A stretch of 20,817 bases of DNA from JBFWUW01 sp050247075 (lineage in GTDB: Bacteria; Planctomycetota; Planctomycetia; Pirellulales; JBFWUW01). Positions 1-7,540 of this stretch are shown here, piece after piece. The stretch is taken from NCBI GenBank assembly GCA_050247075.1, contig JBFWUW010000097.1, forward strand, positions 1 to 20,817, written 5' to 3'. Numbering within the stretch: the first letter of the stretch is position 1; each line of letters opens with the position of its first letter. A model generated the notes under the pieces. The model worked only from the letters and a program-made list of their open reading frames with translations. It was not told the DNA's origin and made no database searches. The position numbers and the translations under genes are program-made.

Positions 1-1131
1 CTGGTGGAGTTCGATCCGGCGACGGAGAAGATGCGGATCGTGATGGATGTCCACAAGCTGGTCGGCTTGCCGCTAACGCCGACCGGATACGCCGCGCAGG
101 CCAAACTGCACACGCGCAACTTCGTGGGACCGTCGGGCAAGATCTATGTCGGCTCGAAGCAAGGCTACCCCAACGCGGCCGAGAACGAGGCCCTCAAACG
201 GGGCGAGAAAATCCCCGTTTATCAGGGCGGTTTCGTGCTGACTTACGACCCGGCCACCGACACTTCCGAAAACTTGGGCATGCCGATGCCGCTGACCGAT
301 GAGCAAATCGCCGCCGGCAAGAAAGAGGGCGAGGGAGTGATTGATGTCACGGCCGACGAATTGCGCGGGCTGATTTACGTCATCACCTGCGAGGAACAGC
401 ACTGGATGCTGTACGACCAGCGGACAAAAAAGTACCGCGAACTGGGGCCGATTTTGCGCAACCAACCGAACACGCTCATCGACGCCCAGGGACGCGGCAC
501 GGCCATTACCGAAGACTACAAAATCGCCCGCTACAACCCGGCCACCGACCAGGTGACGGTCGATCCGCTGCTGGTCGATGGCCAACCTCTTGCCGACTAC
601 CTGGGGGCCGACCGCGTCCACCCGGACTGGCGGATTACGGACGACGGCAAAACAGCTTATCTGCAAATGTTGGACGACCTGCGGTTGTTTCGCGTCGATC
701 TGTCGGGCGAGGCCGGCCAACCGGTCATCGCCACGAATCTGGGCAACCGCTTGGAAGGCAAGAATCCCGATTCGCGCGGCTCGGTTGCCCTGGGACCAGA
801 TGGCCGCGTTTACTCGGCGATTCGCATCGATAACGAGACCGGCTTTGGCACGGGCTACCTGCACCATATAGTGCGGCACGACCCGGCTGGCAGCCAGATT
901 GAGGATCTGGGCGTGCTGGCCGTCAGTAACCCCGATTTCTTCGATTTCAAGGCCCCGCAGGCCAAGAACGCCGACGGCAGCCTACGGCCGATTCACGGCT
1001 ATCACACCCTGCCCGACGGTACGCTCACCCCGCTGCACGTCGTGCTGGCGATGATCGTGGCCCACGACGGCACCATCTACGCCACGACGATCTACCCTTT
1101 CACGCTGCTAAAGGTGGAAGCGGTCAAGTAG
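1..1131 (+). CDS. Beta-propeller-like protein, 5'-truncated by window edge
   Basis: The frame is open from the first base, so this is the C-terminal ~376 residues of a longer gene; the GTG at position 4 is only an internal codon. The sequence shows repeated short beta-rich units: a Gly/Asp turn, then a strand such as KIYVGSK, GLIYVITC or RVYSAIR, then a 'YDPATD'/'YNPATDQ' element. This is the pattern of SMP-30/NHL/quinoprotein-type propeller blades. No catalytic motif can be named, and substrate and location are unknown because any signal peptide would lie outside the window. The TAG stop is part of a REP-like repeat head (GTAG at 1128-1131). The gene converges on ald. Fold assignment is inference from repeat pattern. 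Confidence 0.7.
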   Translation: MVEFDPATEKMRIVMDVHKLVGLPLTPTGYAAQAKLHTRNFVGPSGKIYVGSKQGYPNAAENEALKRGEKIPVYQGGFVLTYDPATDTSENLGMPMPLTDEQIAAGKKEGEGVIDVTADELRGLIYVITCEEQHWMLYDQRTKKYRELGPILRNQPNTLIDAQGRGTAITEDYKIARYNPATDQVTVDPLLVDGQPLADYLGADRVHPDWRITDDGKTAYLQMLDDLRLFRVDLSGEAGQPVIATNLGNRLEGKNPDSRGSVALGPDGRVYSAIRIDNETGFGTGYLHHIVRHDPAGSQIEDLGVLAVSNPDFFDFKAPQAKNADGSLRPIHGYHTLPDGTLTPLHVVLAMIVAHDGTIYATTIYPFTLLKVEAVK

Positions 1132-1148
1132 GAGGCGTTTCCAACGCC
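1128..1148 (+). repeat. REP-like palindrome, stem variant A'
   Basis: GTAGGA head (1128-1133), stem GGCGTT (1134-1139), loop TCC, stem AACGCC (1143-1148). Compared with the common copy (GGCGAT/ATCGCC), both arms carry the matching change, so pairing is kept. The TAG stop of the propeller gene is inside the head. Confidence 0.8.
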
Positions 1149-1161
1149 GCAGCCAATTGAT

Positions 1162-1178
1162 GGCGCTTCCTCGCCGAT
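1162..1178 (+). repeat. Degenerate REP-like copy
   Basis: GGCGCT, TCC, then TCGCCGAT. This looks like a decayed core with one base lost and no GTAG head, lying between the two good copies in this gap. Only the resemblance to the neighbours supports it. Confidence 0.35.
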
Positions 1179-1198
1179 GTGGCCGCGTTGTCGGTTCA

Positions 1199-1221
1199 TC
1201 GGCGATGGAATCGCCTCCTAC
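1199..1221 (-). repeat. REP-like palindrome, stem variant A, inverted
   Basis: Read on the minus strand: GTAGGA head (1221-1216), stem GGCGAT, loop TCC, stem ATCGCC, trailing GA. It faces the copy at 1128-1148, so the heads point outward and the pair spans the convergent gap between the propeller gene and ald. Either hairpin may act as a transcript end; neither has a T-run. Confidence 0.85.
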
Positions 1222-1241
1222 AGACATTCGGCGTCCGTGCC

Positions 1242-2351
1242 TTACACATCCCACCGCTTGTTCCAGGGTAGGGCGAAGGTTTCAGCCACCGCCCGGTTGG
1301 TCACTTCGTGCTGCATGACATTGATGGCGCGGGCTACCGGGCGAAATTCGCCCGCGGCCCGCTCGATGCCCAAATTGGCGATACGCAAGGCCCAAGGCAG
1401 CGTGACGTTGCACAGGGCATACGTGCTGGTGCGGCCGACCGCGCCGGGCATATTGGTCACGCAGTAATGGACGACCCCTTCGACAACGTAGGTCGGCTCG
1501 CTATGCGTGGTCGGCCGGCTGCTGGCCGTGCAGCCTCCCTGGTCGATGGCCACGTCGATAATCACACTGCCGGGCTTCATCATTCTCAGGTCTTCTTCTT
1601 CAATCAGCCGCGGCGCTTTGGCACCGGGGATTAGCACCGCGCCAATCACCAGATCGGCCCGGCGCAGTTGGTCGCGAATGGTGTGCCGGTCGCTGAACAG
1701 CGTATCGACGTTGTGCGGCATGACATCGTCCAGGTAGCGCAGCCGTTCCATGTTGATATCGAGCAGGCCGATATCGGCTCGAAAGCCGGCCGCGATTTTG
1801 GCGGCGTTGGCCCCCACCACGCCGCCGCCCAAAATGGTGATATGCGCCGGTGCCACGCCCGGCACGCCAGCCAGCAAAATTCCCCGGCCCATCTGCGGGC
1901 GTTCCAGGAACTTGGCCCCTTCCTGAATGCTCATCCGCCCGGCGACTTCGCTCATGGGGGTCAACAGCGGCAGCCGCCCCTGGTCGTCGCGCAGCGTTTC
2001 ATACGCCACGGCCGTCACGCCAGATGCCAGCACGGCTTCCGTCAGGGCACGGTCAGCGGCAAAATGAAAGTAGGTAAAGACGATCTGGCCAGGGCGCAGC
2101 AGTGGCCACTCGGCGGCCAGCGGCTCCTTGACCTTGACGATCATGTCAGCCTGGCCAAAGACTTCCTCGGGCGTGCCGGCCAGTTCAGCCCCGGCGGCGG
2201 TATATTCCTCATCGTACAGGCCAGAGCCTAGCCCGGCCCCTTGTTCGATCAGCACGCGATGGCCCGCGCGGCGCAGCTCCTCAACCCCCACGGGCAGCAT
2301 GGCCACGCGGTATTCGTCCCGCTTGGTCTCCTTGGGCACTCCCACAATCAC
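1242..2351 (-). CDS. ald: Alanine dehydrogenase
   Basis: NAD-dependent interconversion of L-alanine with pyruvate plus ammonium, in the cytoplasm. With the chosen GTG start the protein has 369 residues, the usual family length. It opens IVGVPKETKRDEYRV, as the family does. Catalytic residues fall at the family numbering: Lys75 (KVKEP), His96 (TYFHFA) and Asp270 (DVAIDQGG). The Rossmann loop GGGVVG is at 175-180. The open frame extends 21 codons upstream, but AGGGAGG seven bases before GTG-2351 and the homologous N-terminus fix the start. The gene follows the GT4 glycosyltransferase by 117 bp on the same strand and may share its transcript. Function is near certain; direction of flux in vivo is not known. 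Confidence 0.96.
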   Translation of the reverse strand: MIVGVPKETKRDEYRVAMLPVGVEELRRAGHRVLIEQGAGLGSGLYDEEYTAAGAELAGTPEEVFGQADMIVKVKEPLAAEWPLLRPGQIVFTYFHFAADRALTEAVLASGVTAVAYETLRDDQGRLPLLTPMSEVAGRMSIQEGAKFLERPQMGRGILLAGVPGVAPAHITILGGGVVGANAAKIAAGFRADIGLLDINMERLRYLDDVMPHNVDTLFSDRHTIRDQLRRADLVIGAVLIPGAKAPRLIEEEDLRMMKPGSVIIDVAIDQGGCTASSRPTTHSEPTYVVEGVVHYCVTNMPGAVGRTSTYALCNVTLPWALRIANLGIERAAGEFRPVARAINVMQHEVTNRAVAETFALPWNKRWDV

Positions 2352-2358
2352 GGTGCAT

Positions 2359-2365
2359 CCTCCCT
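2359..2365 (-). promoter_or_regulatory. Shine-Dalgarno that fixes the ald start
   Basis: AGGGAGG on the minus strand, seven bases before the GTG at 2351. It supports GTG-2351 over the longer reading frame beginning at 2414. Confidence 0.75.
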
Positions 2366-2468
2366 GGCAAAAGTCGCGGCGGCCTGGCAACCCATCCGCC
2401 CGCGCGTATTTCAACAGACCGGCCAGAATCCGACAAGCGCGGCGGGCCTTGGCATCGCAGTCGGTTCG

Positions 2469-3680
2469 TTACACCCGAACTGAATTGCGCGGTGCCTTTC
2501 GGCGCGGCACGGGTGTGGCGTTGGTGGCGTCGGCGTAGATTTTGACCAGCCGGGCGAAGGAATCGTCCCACGAACCGTAGCTGGCGGCTACCTGCCGGGC
2601 ACGATCGGCCAGCGGTTCCAGTTCCGCCGTGGCGGCACGCCGCACTGCCGACAGAAAGCCTTCCAGATCGCCAGCGGCAAAGATAAACGGAGAATCCATT
2701 TCGGCCAGCATTTCGCCCGTTCCTCCTTGATCGGGTCCGACCACCACCAGCCCGCAAGCCAACCCTTCCAGCACGGCCAGGCCAAAAGTCTCAAACGGAC
2801 CGGGAGCCAACAGCACCTGATGCCGCCGGTAGATTTTGGCGACTTCGCGGGGATCGGCCACGTACCCGCGAAAGTGATAGTTGGGATGCGAAAACGCGGC
2901 GAATTGCTGCTCCAACTCTCCCCTGCCGATGACAGTCAACGAAGCGCCAGGTATTTGCAGCAATTGGGGAAGGGCTTCCAGCAGTAGTGGTGCCCCCTTT
3001 TCCGTTCCCAGCCGGCCGGCATAAAGCAGCCGCGGGCCACCCGTGTCGTTGGCATCTGTGTCTTCGGAAGAATCATCCGGCAAGGTTTTGCCCGTCGGCT
3101 CAAAAAACATTCGGTCGGCCCCCAACGGCGCACGGACGACATGCTGACAGCCCACGCCGCGCAAGTGTTCTTCCGTGGAACGCGACGTTGTCACCGTCAG
3201 CGGATATCGCCTTTGCAGCCCATAGAACCCGGCCGCCGCCATCCAGCGGATCGCCTTCCGCAGCCAGCGAAACATACCTGGCCGGCTGGCCAGCGGATCG
3301 ACCCAGGTGCGGATAGGGTCGCCATGATAAAACGACGACAGCAACCCGCGATACCGGCCCGTGGCCCGCAACAGCAGCGTGACAATGCCAGTGATCCAAG
3401 GGTCGCCGGCCTCGACCACGTCGGGCCGCACGCGGCGGATAAGCCGGGCGACGTGCCAATAGTCCAGCATCAGCCGATACGCCTCACCAGTGCGAATGCC
3501 GTAACATTCGACGAGCGTGACATTGGGGTGGAGTGCTTCCTCGCGGTACTTCGGTCCCGGACGTACGACGTAATACGTATGCTCCGGATGCCGCGCGAAC
3601 CAGTCGATCTTAGCCCGATGGTAAGTGCGAATGCCGCCGCCGCGATCCGAAAAGAACGTGTTGATGTCGAAAAAGATCAT
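2469..3680 (-). CDS. GT4-family glycosyltransferase (GT-B fold)
   Basis: Transfers a sugar from an activated donor, probably to an envelope glycan or lipid; donor and acceptor cannot be read from the sequence. The protein has 403 residues. An N-terminal glycine-rich GGGIRTY loop (14-20) matches the acceptor-side start of GT4 enzymes. The C-terminal Rossmann half has YAGRLGTEKGAPLLLEA (phosphate-binding Arg/Lys near 223 and 228) and the GT4 E-x7-E signature PFETFGLAVLEG (Glu297 and Glu305). Residues 201-214 form an acidic, low-complexity interdomain linker. There is no signal peptide or membrane segment, so it is a cytoplasmic or peripheral membrane protein. It lies 51 bp downstream of tyrS with a REP-like hairpin between them, and 117 bp before ald. 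It resembles lipid-glycan mannosyl/glucosyltransferases, but a specific name would be a guess. Confidence 0.88.
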   Translation of the reverse strand: MIFFDINTFFSDRGGGIRTYHRAKIDWFARHPEHTYYVVRPGPKYREEALHPNVTLVECYGIRTGEAYRLMLDYWHVARLIRRVRPDVVEAGDPWITGIVTLLLRATGRYRGLLSSFYHGDPIRTWVDPLASRPGMFRWLRKAIRWMAAAGFYGLQRRYPLTVTTSRSTEEHLRGVGCQHVVRAPLGADRMFFEPTGKTLPDDSSEDTDANDTGGPRLLYAGRLGTEKGAPLLLEALPQLLQIPGASLTVIGRGELEQQFAAFSHPNYHFRGYVADPREVAKIYRRHQVLLAPGPFETFGLAVLEGLACGLVVVGPDQGGTGEMLAEMDSPFIFAAGDLEGFLSAVRRAATAELEPLADRARQVAASYGSWDDSFARLVKIYADATNATPVPRRKAPRNSVRV

Positions 3681-3698
3681 GCGTCCGTGCTCAAACTT

Positions 3699-3722
3699 GT
3701 AAGGGCCGTCTCCCGACGGCGA
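3699..3722 (+). repeat. REP-like palindrome, stem variant B
   Basis: GTAAGG head (GTAA instead of GTAG), stem GCCGTC (3705-3710), loop TCCC, stem GACGGC (3715-3720), trailing GA. It fills most of the 51-bp gap between tyrS and the glycosyltransferase. The stem sequence is that of the copy at 9655, not of the RAYT-flanking copies. Confidence 0.7.
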
Positions 3723-3731
3723 TCATCGTAC

Positions 3732-5030
3732 TCACGAAAACCTCAACAGCGCATACTTCTTTTTGCCCGACCGCAATACCATCACCGTTTCACTCGCCAG
3801 ACTGTCGGCCTTGAGTTGTTGGGCGATGCCGTCGACGCGGCGGTTGTTGACGTAGGCACCCCCTTGGTCGATCGTGCGGCGGGCCTCGCTCTTGTTCTTG
3901 GACAGGCCGCTCTCCACCAACGCGTCGATGATGTTCAACCCCTCCCCGTCAAGACGCCCCCTTGGCAGTTCCTGGCTGGGGACATCTTGAAAGATCTCGC
4001 CCAGTTGGCTGTCGGAAAGGCCGTCAATCTCCGCGCCAAAAAAAATCTCCGTGGCCCGCGTGGCGGCGGACAGGCCCGTCTCGCCGTGGACCAACCGCGT
4101 GACCTCGCTGGCCAGCCGCTTTTGAGACTCTCGCTGGCCCGGATTGGCGGCGCGGGCCGCGTCGAGGGCTTCAATCTCCTCGTGCGAAAGCTCCGTGAAA
4201 AACCGCAGGCAACGGCCGGCGTCGGCGTCATCGACGTTGATCCAGAACTGAAAAAACTGGTACGGGCTGGTCCGTTGTGGCGAGAGCCAGACCGCCCCGC
4301 GCTCCGTCTTGCCCATTTTGGTGCCGTCGCTTTTGGTCAGCAGCGGGCAGGTCAGTCCCTGCAACTGCGCGCTGCGAATCCGCCGCCCCAGGTCGGTGCC
4401 GGCCGTGATGTTGCCCCATTGGTCGCTGCCGCCAATTTGCAACTCGCAGCCGTGATGTTCGTTGAGGTACACGAAATCGTAAGCTTGCAACAGCATGTAG
4501 CTGAACTCGGTGTAGCTCAGGCCGCTATCGGTGCGCTCCAGACGGGCTTTGACGGAATCCTTGGCCAGCATCACGTTGACCGGAAAGTTCTTGCCAATGT
4601 CGCGCAGAAAGTCGAGGTAGCTAAAGCGGCTCATCCAGTCGTAGTTGTTGACCAGCAAGGCCGACCGCTCGCCGCGGTCAAAGTCCAACAGCGCGGCGAT
4701 CTGCGTCCGCATCCCCTCGACGTTCGCCCGCAGCGCATCGACCGACAGCAGATTGCGTTCCTCGCTCTTGCCGCTGGGGTCGCCGATCATGCCGGTGGCC
4801 CCGCCCACCAGGGCAATCGGCCGGTGTCCCGCTTTTTGAAACCGCCGCAAGGTCATCAATGCCACCAAATGGCCCACATGCAGGCTGTCGGCCGTGGGAT
4901 CGAACCCGGCGTAGAGTGTGCGAGTTTTTTCCCCCAGCCAGCGCGGCAGCCCGGCGTCGTCGGTGGTCTGATGAATCAGGCCCCGCCATTTCAGATCGGC
5001 GAAAATATCGGTCGGGTTCACGGTCGGCAT
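3732..5030 (-). CDS. tyrS: Tyrosyl-tRNA synthetase
   Basis: Charges tRNA-Tyr with tyrosine using ATP and releasing AMP and PPi. The protein has 432 residues from ATG-5030. Class I signatures are present: LHVGHL (HIGH motif, His51 to His54) and KMGKT (KMSKS equivalent, about 238-242). Tyrosine-site elements are also seen: YAGFDPTADS (40-49), the SYTEFSYMLLQAYDF helix (about 172-186) and QIGGSDQWGN (198-207). An S4-type RNA-binding domain closes the protein (roughly 365-432, including SKNKSEARRTIDQGGAYVN). The frame stays open upstream to 6179, but that stretch is antisense to pfp and is an artefact of composition. No Shine-Dalgarno is evident before the ATG. It is divergent from pfp. Confidence 0.97.
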   Translation of the reverse strand: MPTVNPTDIFADLKWRGLIHQTTDDAGLPRWLGEKTRTLYAGFDPTADSLHVGHLVALMTLRRFQKAGHRPIALVGGATGMIGDPSGKSEERNLLSVDALRANVEGMRTQIAALLDFDRGERSALLVNNYDWMSRFSYLDFLRDIGKNFPVNVMLAKDSVKARLERTDSGLSYTEFSYMLLQAYDFVYLNEHHGCELQIGGSDQWGNITAGTDLGRRIRSAQLQGLTCPLLTKSDGTKMGKTERGAVWLSPQRTSPYQFFQFWINVDDADAGRCLRFFTELSHEEIEALDAARAANPGQRESQKRLASEVTRLVHGETGLSAATRATEIFFGAEIDGLSDSQLGEIFQDVPSQELPRGRLDGEGLNIIDALVESGLSKNKSEARRTIDQGGAYVNNRRVDGIAQQLKADSLASETVMVLRSGKKKYALLRFS

Positions 5031-5070
5031 GGAAAATAGGACAAGAAGCCAGGAAAAGCGGTTCGGCCCG

Positions 5071-5099
5071 ATTCTACCGCTAGCACGCCGCCGGTTCGA
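5071..5099 (-). promoter_or_regulatory. Possible sigma70-type promoter for tyrS
   Basis: On the minus strand: TCGAAC (5099-5094), 17-base spacer, TAGAAT (5076-5071). The -10 is good (5 of 6) and the -35 is weak (3 of 6). It would start RNA about 35 bases before ATG-5030, back to back with the pfp promoter. Confidence 0.35.
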
Positions 5100-5126
5100 G
5101 GCCGGTTTTGGCGGGCTGGGGGCCAA

Positions 5127-5155
5127 TTGCCCCTGTGCGGTGGCAGCGGTACAAT
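5127..5155 (+). promoter_or_regulatory. Likely sigma70-type promoter for pfp
   Basis: TTGCCC (5127-5132), exactly 17 bases, then TACAAT (5150-5155). The -35 begins TTG and the -10 is 5 of 6. RNA would start near 5162, giving a leader of about 50 bases. Confidence 0.5.
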
Positions 5156-5210
5156 TCGCGTTTTCGCGGTTTTGCTGGTTATTTGTCGTACTTTGGCCGT
5201 TGGAATTGTC

Positions 5211-6506
5211 ATGCCGCAGCCTCGCAACATGGTTGTCGCCCAGAGTGGCGGCCCCAGCCCGGTCATCAACAACAGCCTGCGGGGCATTATCGAAACGGCC
5301 CGCGAATTGCCGGAAATCGGCACGGTTTACGGCGGACGGCACGGTATCGAAGGGGTGCTGAAAGAAGAACTTCTCGATCTTTCCGCTCAATCGCCCGAGG
5401 AAATCGCCCTGTTGCGGTATACGCCCGCCGCCGGGTCGATCGGCACTTGCCGCTACAAGCTCAAGCCGAACCAGACCGAGGATTTCGACCGCGTGATCGA
5501 GGTACTGAAAGCCCACAACATTGGGTACTTTCTCTACATCGGCGGCAACGACTCCATGGACACGGCTAACCGAATTGCCGCCCTGGCCCAGCAACGCGGG
5601 TTGGACCTGGTGGCGGTGGGCGTCCCCAAGACGATCGACAACGACGTGGGGGACAGCGAGTTCAAGCTCATCGACCATACGCCCGGCTATGGCAGCGTGG
5701 CCAAGTACTGGATGCACATGGTGCAGTACGCCAACGAGGAAAACGCCGGCAGTTGCCCGGCCGATCCGGTGCTGGTGCTGCAAGCGATGGGCCGCAAAAT
5801 TGGCTTTATCCCGGCGGCGGCCCGTCTGGCCGACCCTGGCAGGGAGATGCCGTTGCACATCTATCTGGCGGAGCGTCCGACGCCGCTGGCCCAATTGGCC
5901 GATCAGGTGAATGACGAACTGCGGCAATCGGGCCGATGCATCGTGGTCGTCAGCGAGGGGTTGGATGTCGGCAGCCTGGGGGAAGTCAAGGATTCTTTCG
6001 GCCATACCTCCTTCAGCAGCAGCCAGATCACGGTCGCCCAGATCGTGGTGAATTATCTGAACCAGGTCGGTCTGGCCGCCAAGGGGGCCGCCCGCGGCAA
6101 TGTGTCGGGCACGGACCAGCGCCACGCCATGGCTTATGCCTCGACCGTGGATCTGGAGGAAGCCTACAAGAGCGGCCAAATGGCTGCCCTGCTGGCCGCC
6201 CGCGGCGAAAGTGGATACATGTCCACCATTCTCCGCAACCCCGGCCCCATCTACACCGTGCGATACGACAAGGTACCACTAACCGACGTGGCCAATAGCG
6301 AGCGAACTTTCCGCTCTGACTGGATCACCCCCAACGGCCGCGACGTCACCGACGACTTCATCCGCTACTGTCAGCCGCTCGTGGGCGAAGACATGGTCAG
6401 CCTCCCCATGATCTCCGGCCGGCAAAGGCTGACGAGGCTGGAAAAAGTATACGCCAATCAGACGCTTCCATCTTACACTCCTCAGGCGGAGCGAAAGAAA
6501 GAATGA
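5211..6506 (+). CDS. pfp: PPi-dependent 6-phosphofructokinase
   Basis: Phosphorylates fructose 6-phosphate to fructose 1,6-bisphosphate. Two diagnostic sites indicate pyrophosphate rather than ATP as donor. The loop is GGNDS (111-115), with Asp where ATP enzymes have Gly (GGDGS). The catalytic loop is PKTIDND (139-145), with Lys where ATP enzymes have Gly. PPi enzymes work near equilibrium and can run in the gluconeogenic direction. The protein has 431 residues from ATG-5211, starting MPQPRNMVVAQSGGPSPVIN. The frame opens earlier, at 5127, but that overlaps the promoter elements, and family homology begins just after ATG-5211. The Shine-Dalgarno is weak. The HAD gene starts 76 bases after the stop and may be co-transcribed. 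Donor choice is inferred from residues, not tested. Confidence 0.93.
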   Translation: MPQPRNMVVAQSGGPSPVINNSLRGIIETARELPEIGTVYGGRHGIEGVLKEELLDLSAQSPEEIALLRYTPAAGSIGTCRYKLKPNQTEDFDRVIEVLKAHNIGYFLYIGGNDSMDTANRIAALAQQRGLDLVAVGVPKTIDNDVGDSEFKLIDHTPGYGSVAKYWMHMVQYANEENAGSCPADPVLVLQAMGRKIGFIPAAARLADPGREMPLHIYLAERPTPLAQLADQVNDELRQSGRCIVVVSEGLDVGSLGEVKDSFGHTSFSSSQITVAQIVVNYLNQVGLAAKGAARGNVSGTDQRHAMAYASTVDLEEAYKSGQMAALLAARGESGYMSTILRNPGPIYTVRYDKVPLTDVANSERTFRSDWITPNGRDVTDDFIRYCQPLVGEDMVSLPMISGRQRLTRLEKVYANQTLPSYTPQAERKKE

Positions 6507-6536
6507 GTTGAATTCACCTTTGGCCATTGCCGCCCC

Positions 6537-6578
6537 CCTTCAGCCTTCATCCTTTCGCCTTCAGCCTTTCTCCCTTCC
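6537..6578 (+). repeat. Heptameric repeat tract (CCTTYMG-like)
   Basis: Six consecutive 7-base units start at 6537, 6544, 6551, 6558, 6565 and 6572. The first five open with CCTT and the last is decayed. The tract ends four bases before ATG-6583 and occupies the place where a ribosome-binding site would be. The same unit recurs at 13711-13745. Confidence 0.75.
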
Positions 6579-6582
6579 CCCC

Positions 6583-7440
6583 ATGCTCGACTTCTCTCCC
6601 CAACACCCCTTCCTCGTCGGCATCGATTCCGACGGTTGCGCCTTCGATACGATGGAGGTCAAGCACAAGGAGTGCTTTATCCCCAACACGATCAATTCGT
6701 ATGAATTGCAGGGGGTGAGCAAGTTTGCCCGCGAGGCGGCGGAATTTGTCAACTTGTACAGCAAGAGCCGCGGCATCAACCGCTTTCCGGCGCTGATTGA
6801 AACGCTGGAGTGGCTGCAAAAGCGGCCCGAGGTACAAGCCCGCGGCGTCAAGGTGGCTGTTCCGGACTCTTTACGAAATTGGGTCAAGACCGAAAGCAAG
6901 CTGGGCAACCCGGCGCTGAAAGCGGCAGTGGAAAAGACGGGCGACGCCGATTTGCGCAGGGCGTATGAGTGGTCGGTGGCGGTCAACGACACAGTGGAAA
7001 AGTTCGTTCGCGGCGTGCCGCCATTTCCCTTTCTCCGCGAGAGCTTGGAGAAGCTCAAGGGCCAGGCCGACATGCTGGTGATTTCGGCCACGCCCAACGA
7101 TGCTCTGGCCCGCGAGTGGGAAGAGCACGACATCAAGAAATACGTGGCCTTGATCTGCGGCCAAGAGACCGGCACCAAGAAAGAAAGCCTGGCGTTGGCC
7201 AAGAAGTACCAGCCCAACCACACCCTCATGATCGGCGACGCGCCAGGCGACTACGCGGCGGCCAAGGCCAACAGTTCGCTGTTCTACCCCATCAATCCCG
7301 GTGCCGAGGACGCCAGTTGGCAGCGGTTTGAGCAGGAAGCGATCGACCGTTTCTTCGCCGGCACCTTTGCCGGGGCGTACCAAGAAAGCCTGCTGGCGGA
7401 GTTCGACCGGTATTTGCCGGAGAGTCCGCCGTGGGTGTAG
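6583..7440 (+). CDS. HAD-superfamily hydrolase
   Basis: Probable phosphatase of the haloacid dehalogenase superfamily, 285 residues, cytoplasmic. Motif I is GIDSDGCAFD (nucleophile Asp15, acid/base Asp17). Motif II is VISAT (Ser168). Motif III is the Lys pair at 199-200 (GTKKES). Motif IV is IGDAPGD (Asp219, Asp223). The cap region is long (about 22-160) and helical, so a C1-type cap is likely. The substrate cannot be read. Position directly after pfp suggests a sugar phosphate or glycolytic by-product, which is inference. ATG-6583 is preferred because homology to the HAD fold starts there; an upstream TTG at 6508 would translate the heptamer tract. No Shine-Dalgarno precedes ATG-6583. The TAG stop lies in the head of a REP-like repeat. 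Confidence 0.85.
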   Translation: MLDFSPQHPFLVGIDSDGCAFDTMEVKHKECFIPNTINSYELQGVSKFAREAAEFVNLYSKSRGINRFPALIETLEWLQKRPEVQARGVKVAVPDSLRNWVKTESKLGNPALKAAVEKTGDADLRRAYEWSVAVNDTVEKFVRGVPPFPFLRESLEKLKGQADMLVISATPNDALAREWEEHDIKKYVALICGQETGTKKESLALAKKYQPNHTLMIGDAPGDYAAAKANSSLFYPINPGAEDASWQRFEQEAIDRFFAGTFAGAYQESLLAEFDRYLPESPPWV

Positions 7441-7459
7441 GAGGCGATTCCATCGCCGA
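7437..7459 (+). repeat. REP-like palindrome A, outer left copy
   Basis: GTAGGA head (7437-7442), stem GGCGAT, loop TCC, stem ATCGCC (7452-7457), trailing GA. The TAG stop of the HAD gene (7438-7440) is inside the head. It is a direct repeat of the copy at 7508. Confidence 0.9.
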
Positions 7460-7507
7460 TAATCCGCTATCCATTCTCATAAACCGCGCCCCGACCGCGA
7501 CGACATT

Positions 7508-7530
7508 GTAGGAGGCGATTCCATCGCCGA
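7508..7530 (+). repeat. REP-like palindrome A, inner left copy
   Basis: GTAGGA (7508-7513), GGCGAT, TCC, ATCGCC (7523-7528), GA. With flanks it forms the left arm (7505-7534) of the 30-bp inverted repeat around the RAYT gene. It ends ten bases before the RAYT start codon. Confidence 0.9.
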
Positions 7531-7540
7531 TTGAATCGCC

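Noticed and set aside
73..879. 268-codon minus-strand open frame opposite the propeller gene
   Set aside because: Shadow of the plus-strand coding frame, with no motif or ribosome site.
3141..5039. 632-codon plus-strand open frame opposite tyrS and the glycosyltransferase
   Set aside because: No recognisable domain, Arg/Gln/Ala-rich shadow composition, and it overlaps two clear genes on the other strand.
5031..6179. Long upstream extension of the tyrS reading frame antisense to pfp
   Set aside because: The tyrosyl-tRNA synthetase fold starts just after ATG-5030; the rest is the complement of the strongly supported pfp gene and has the composition of a GC-rich shadow frame.
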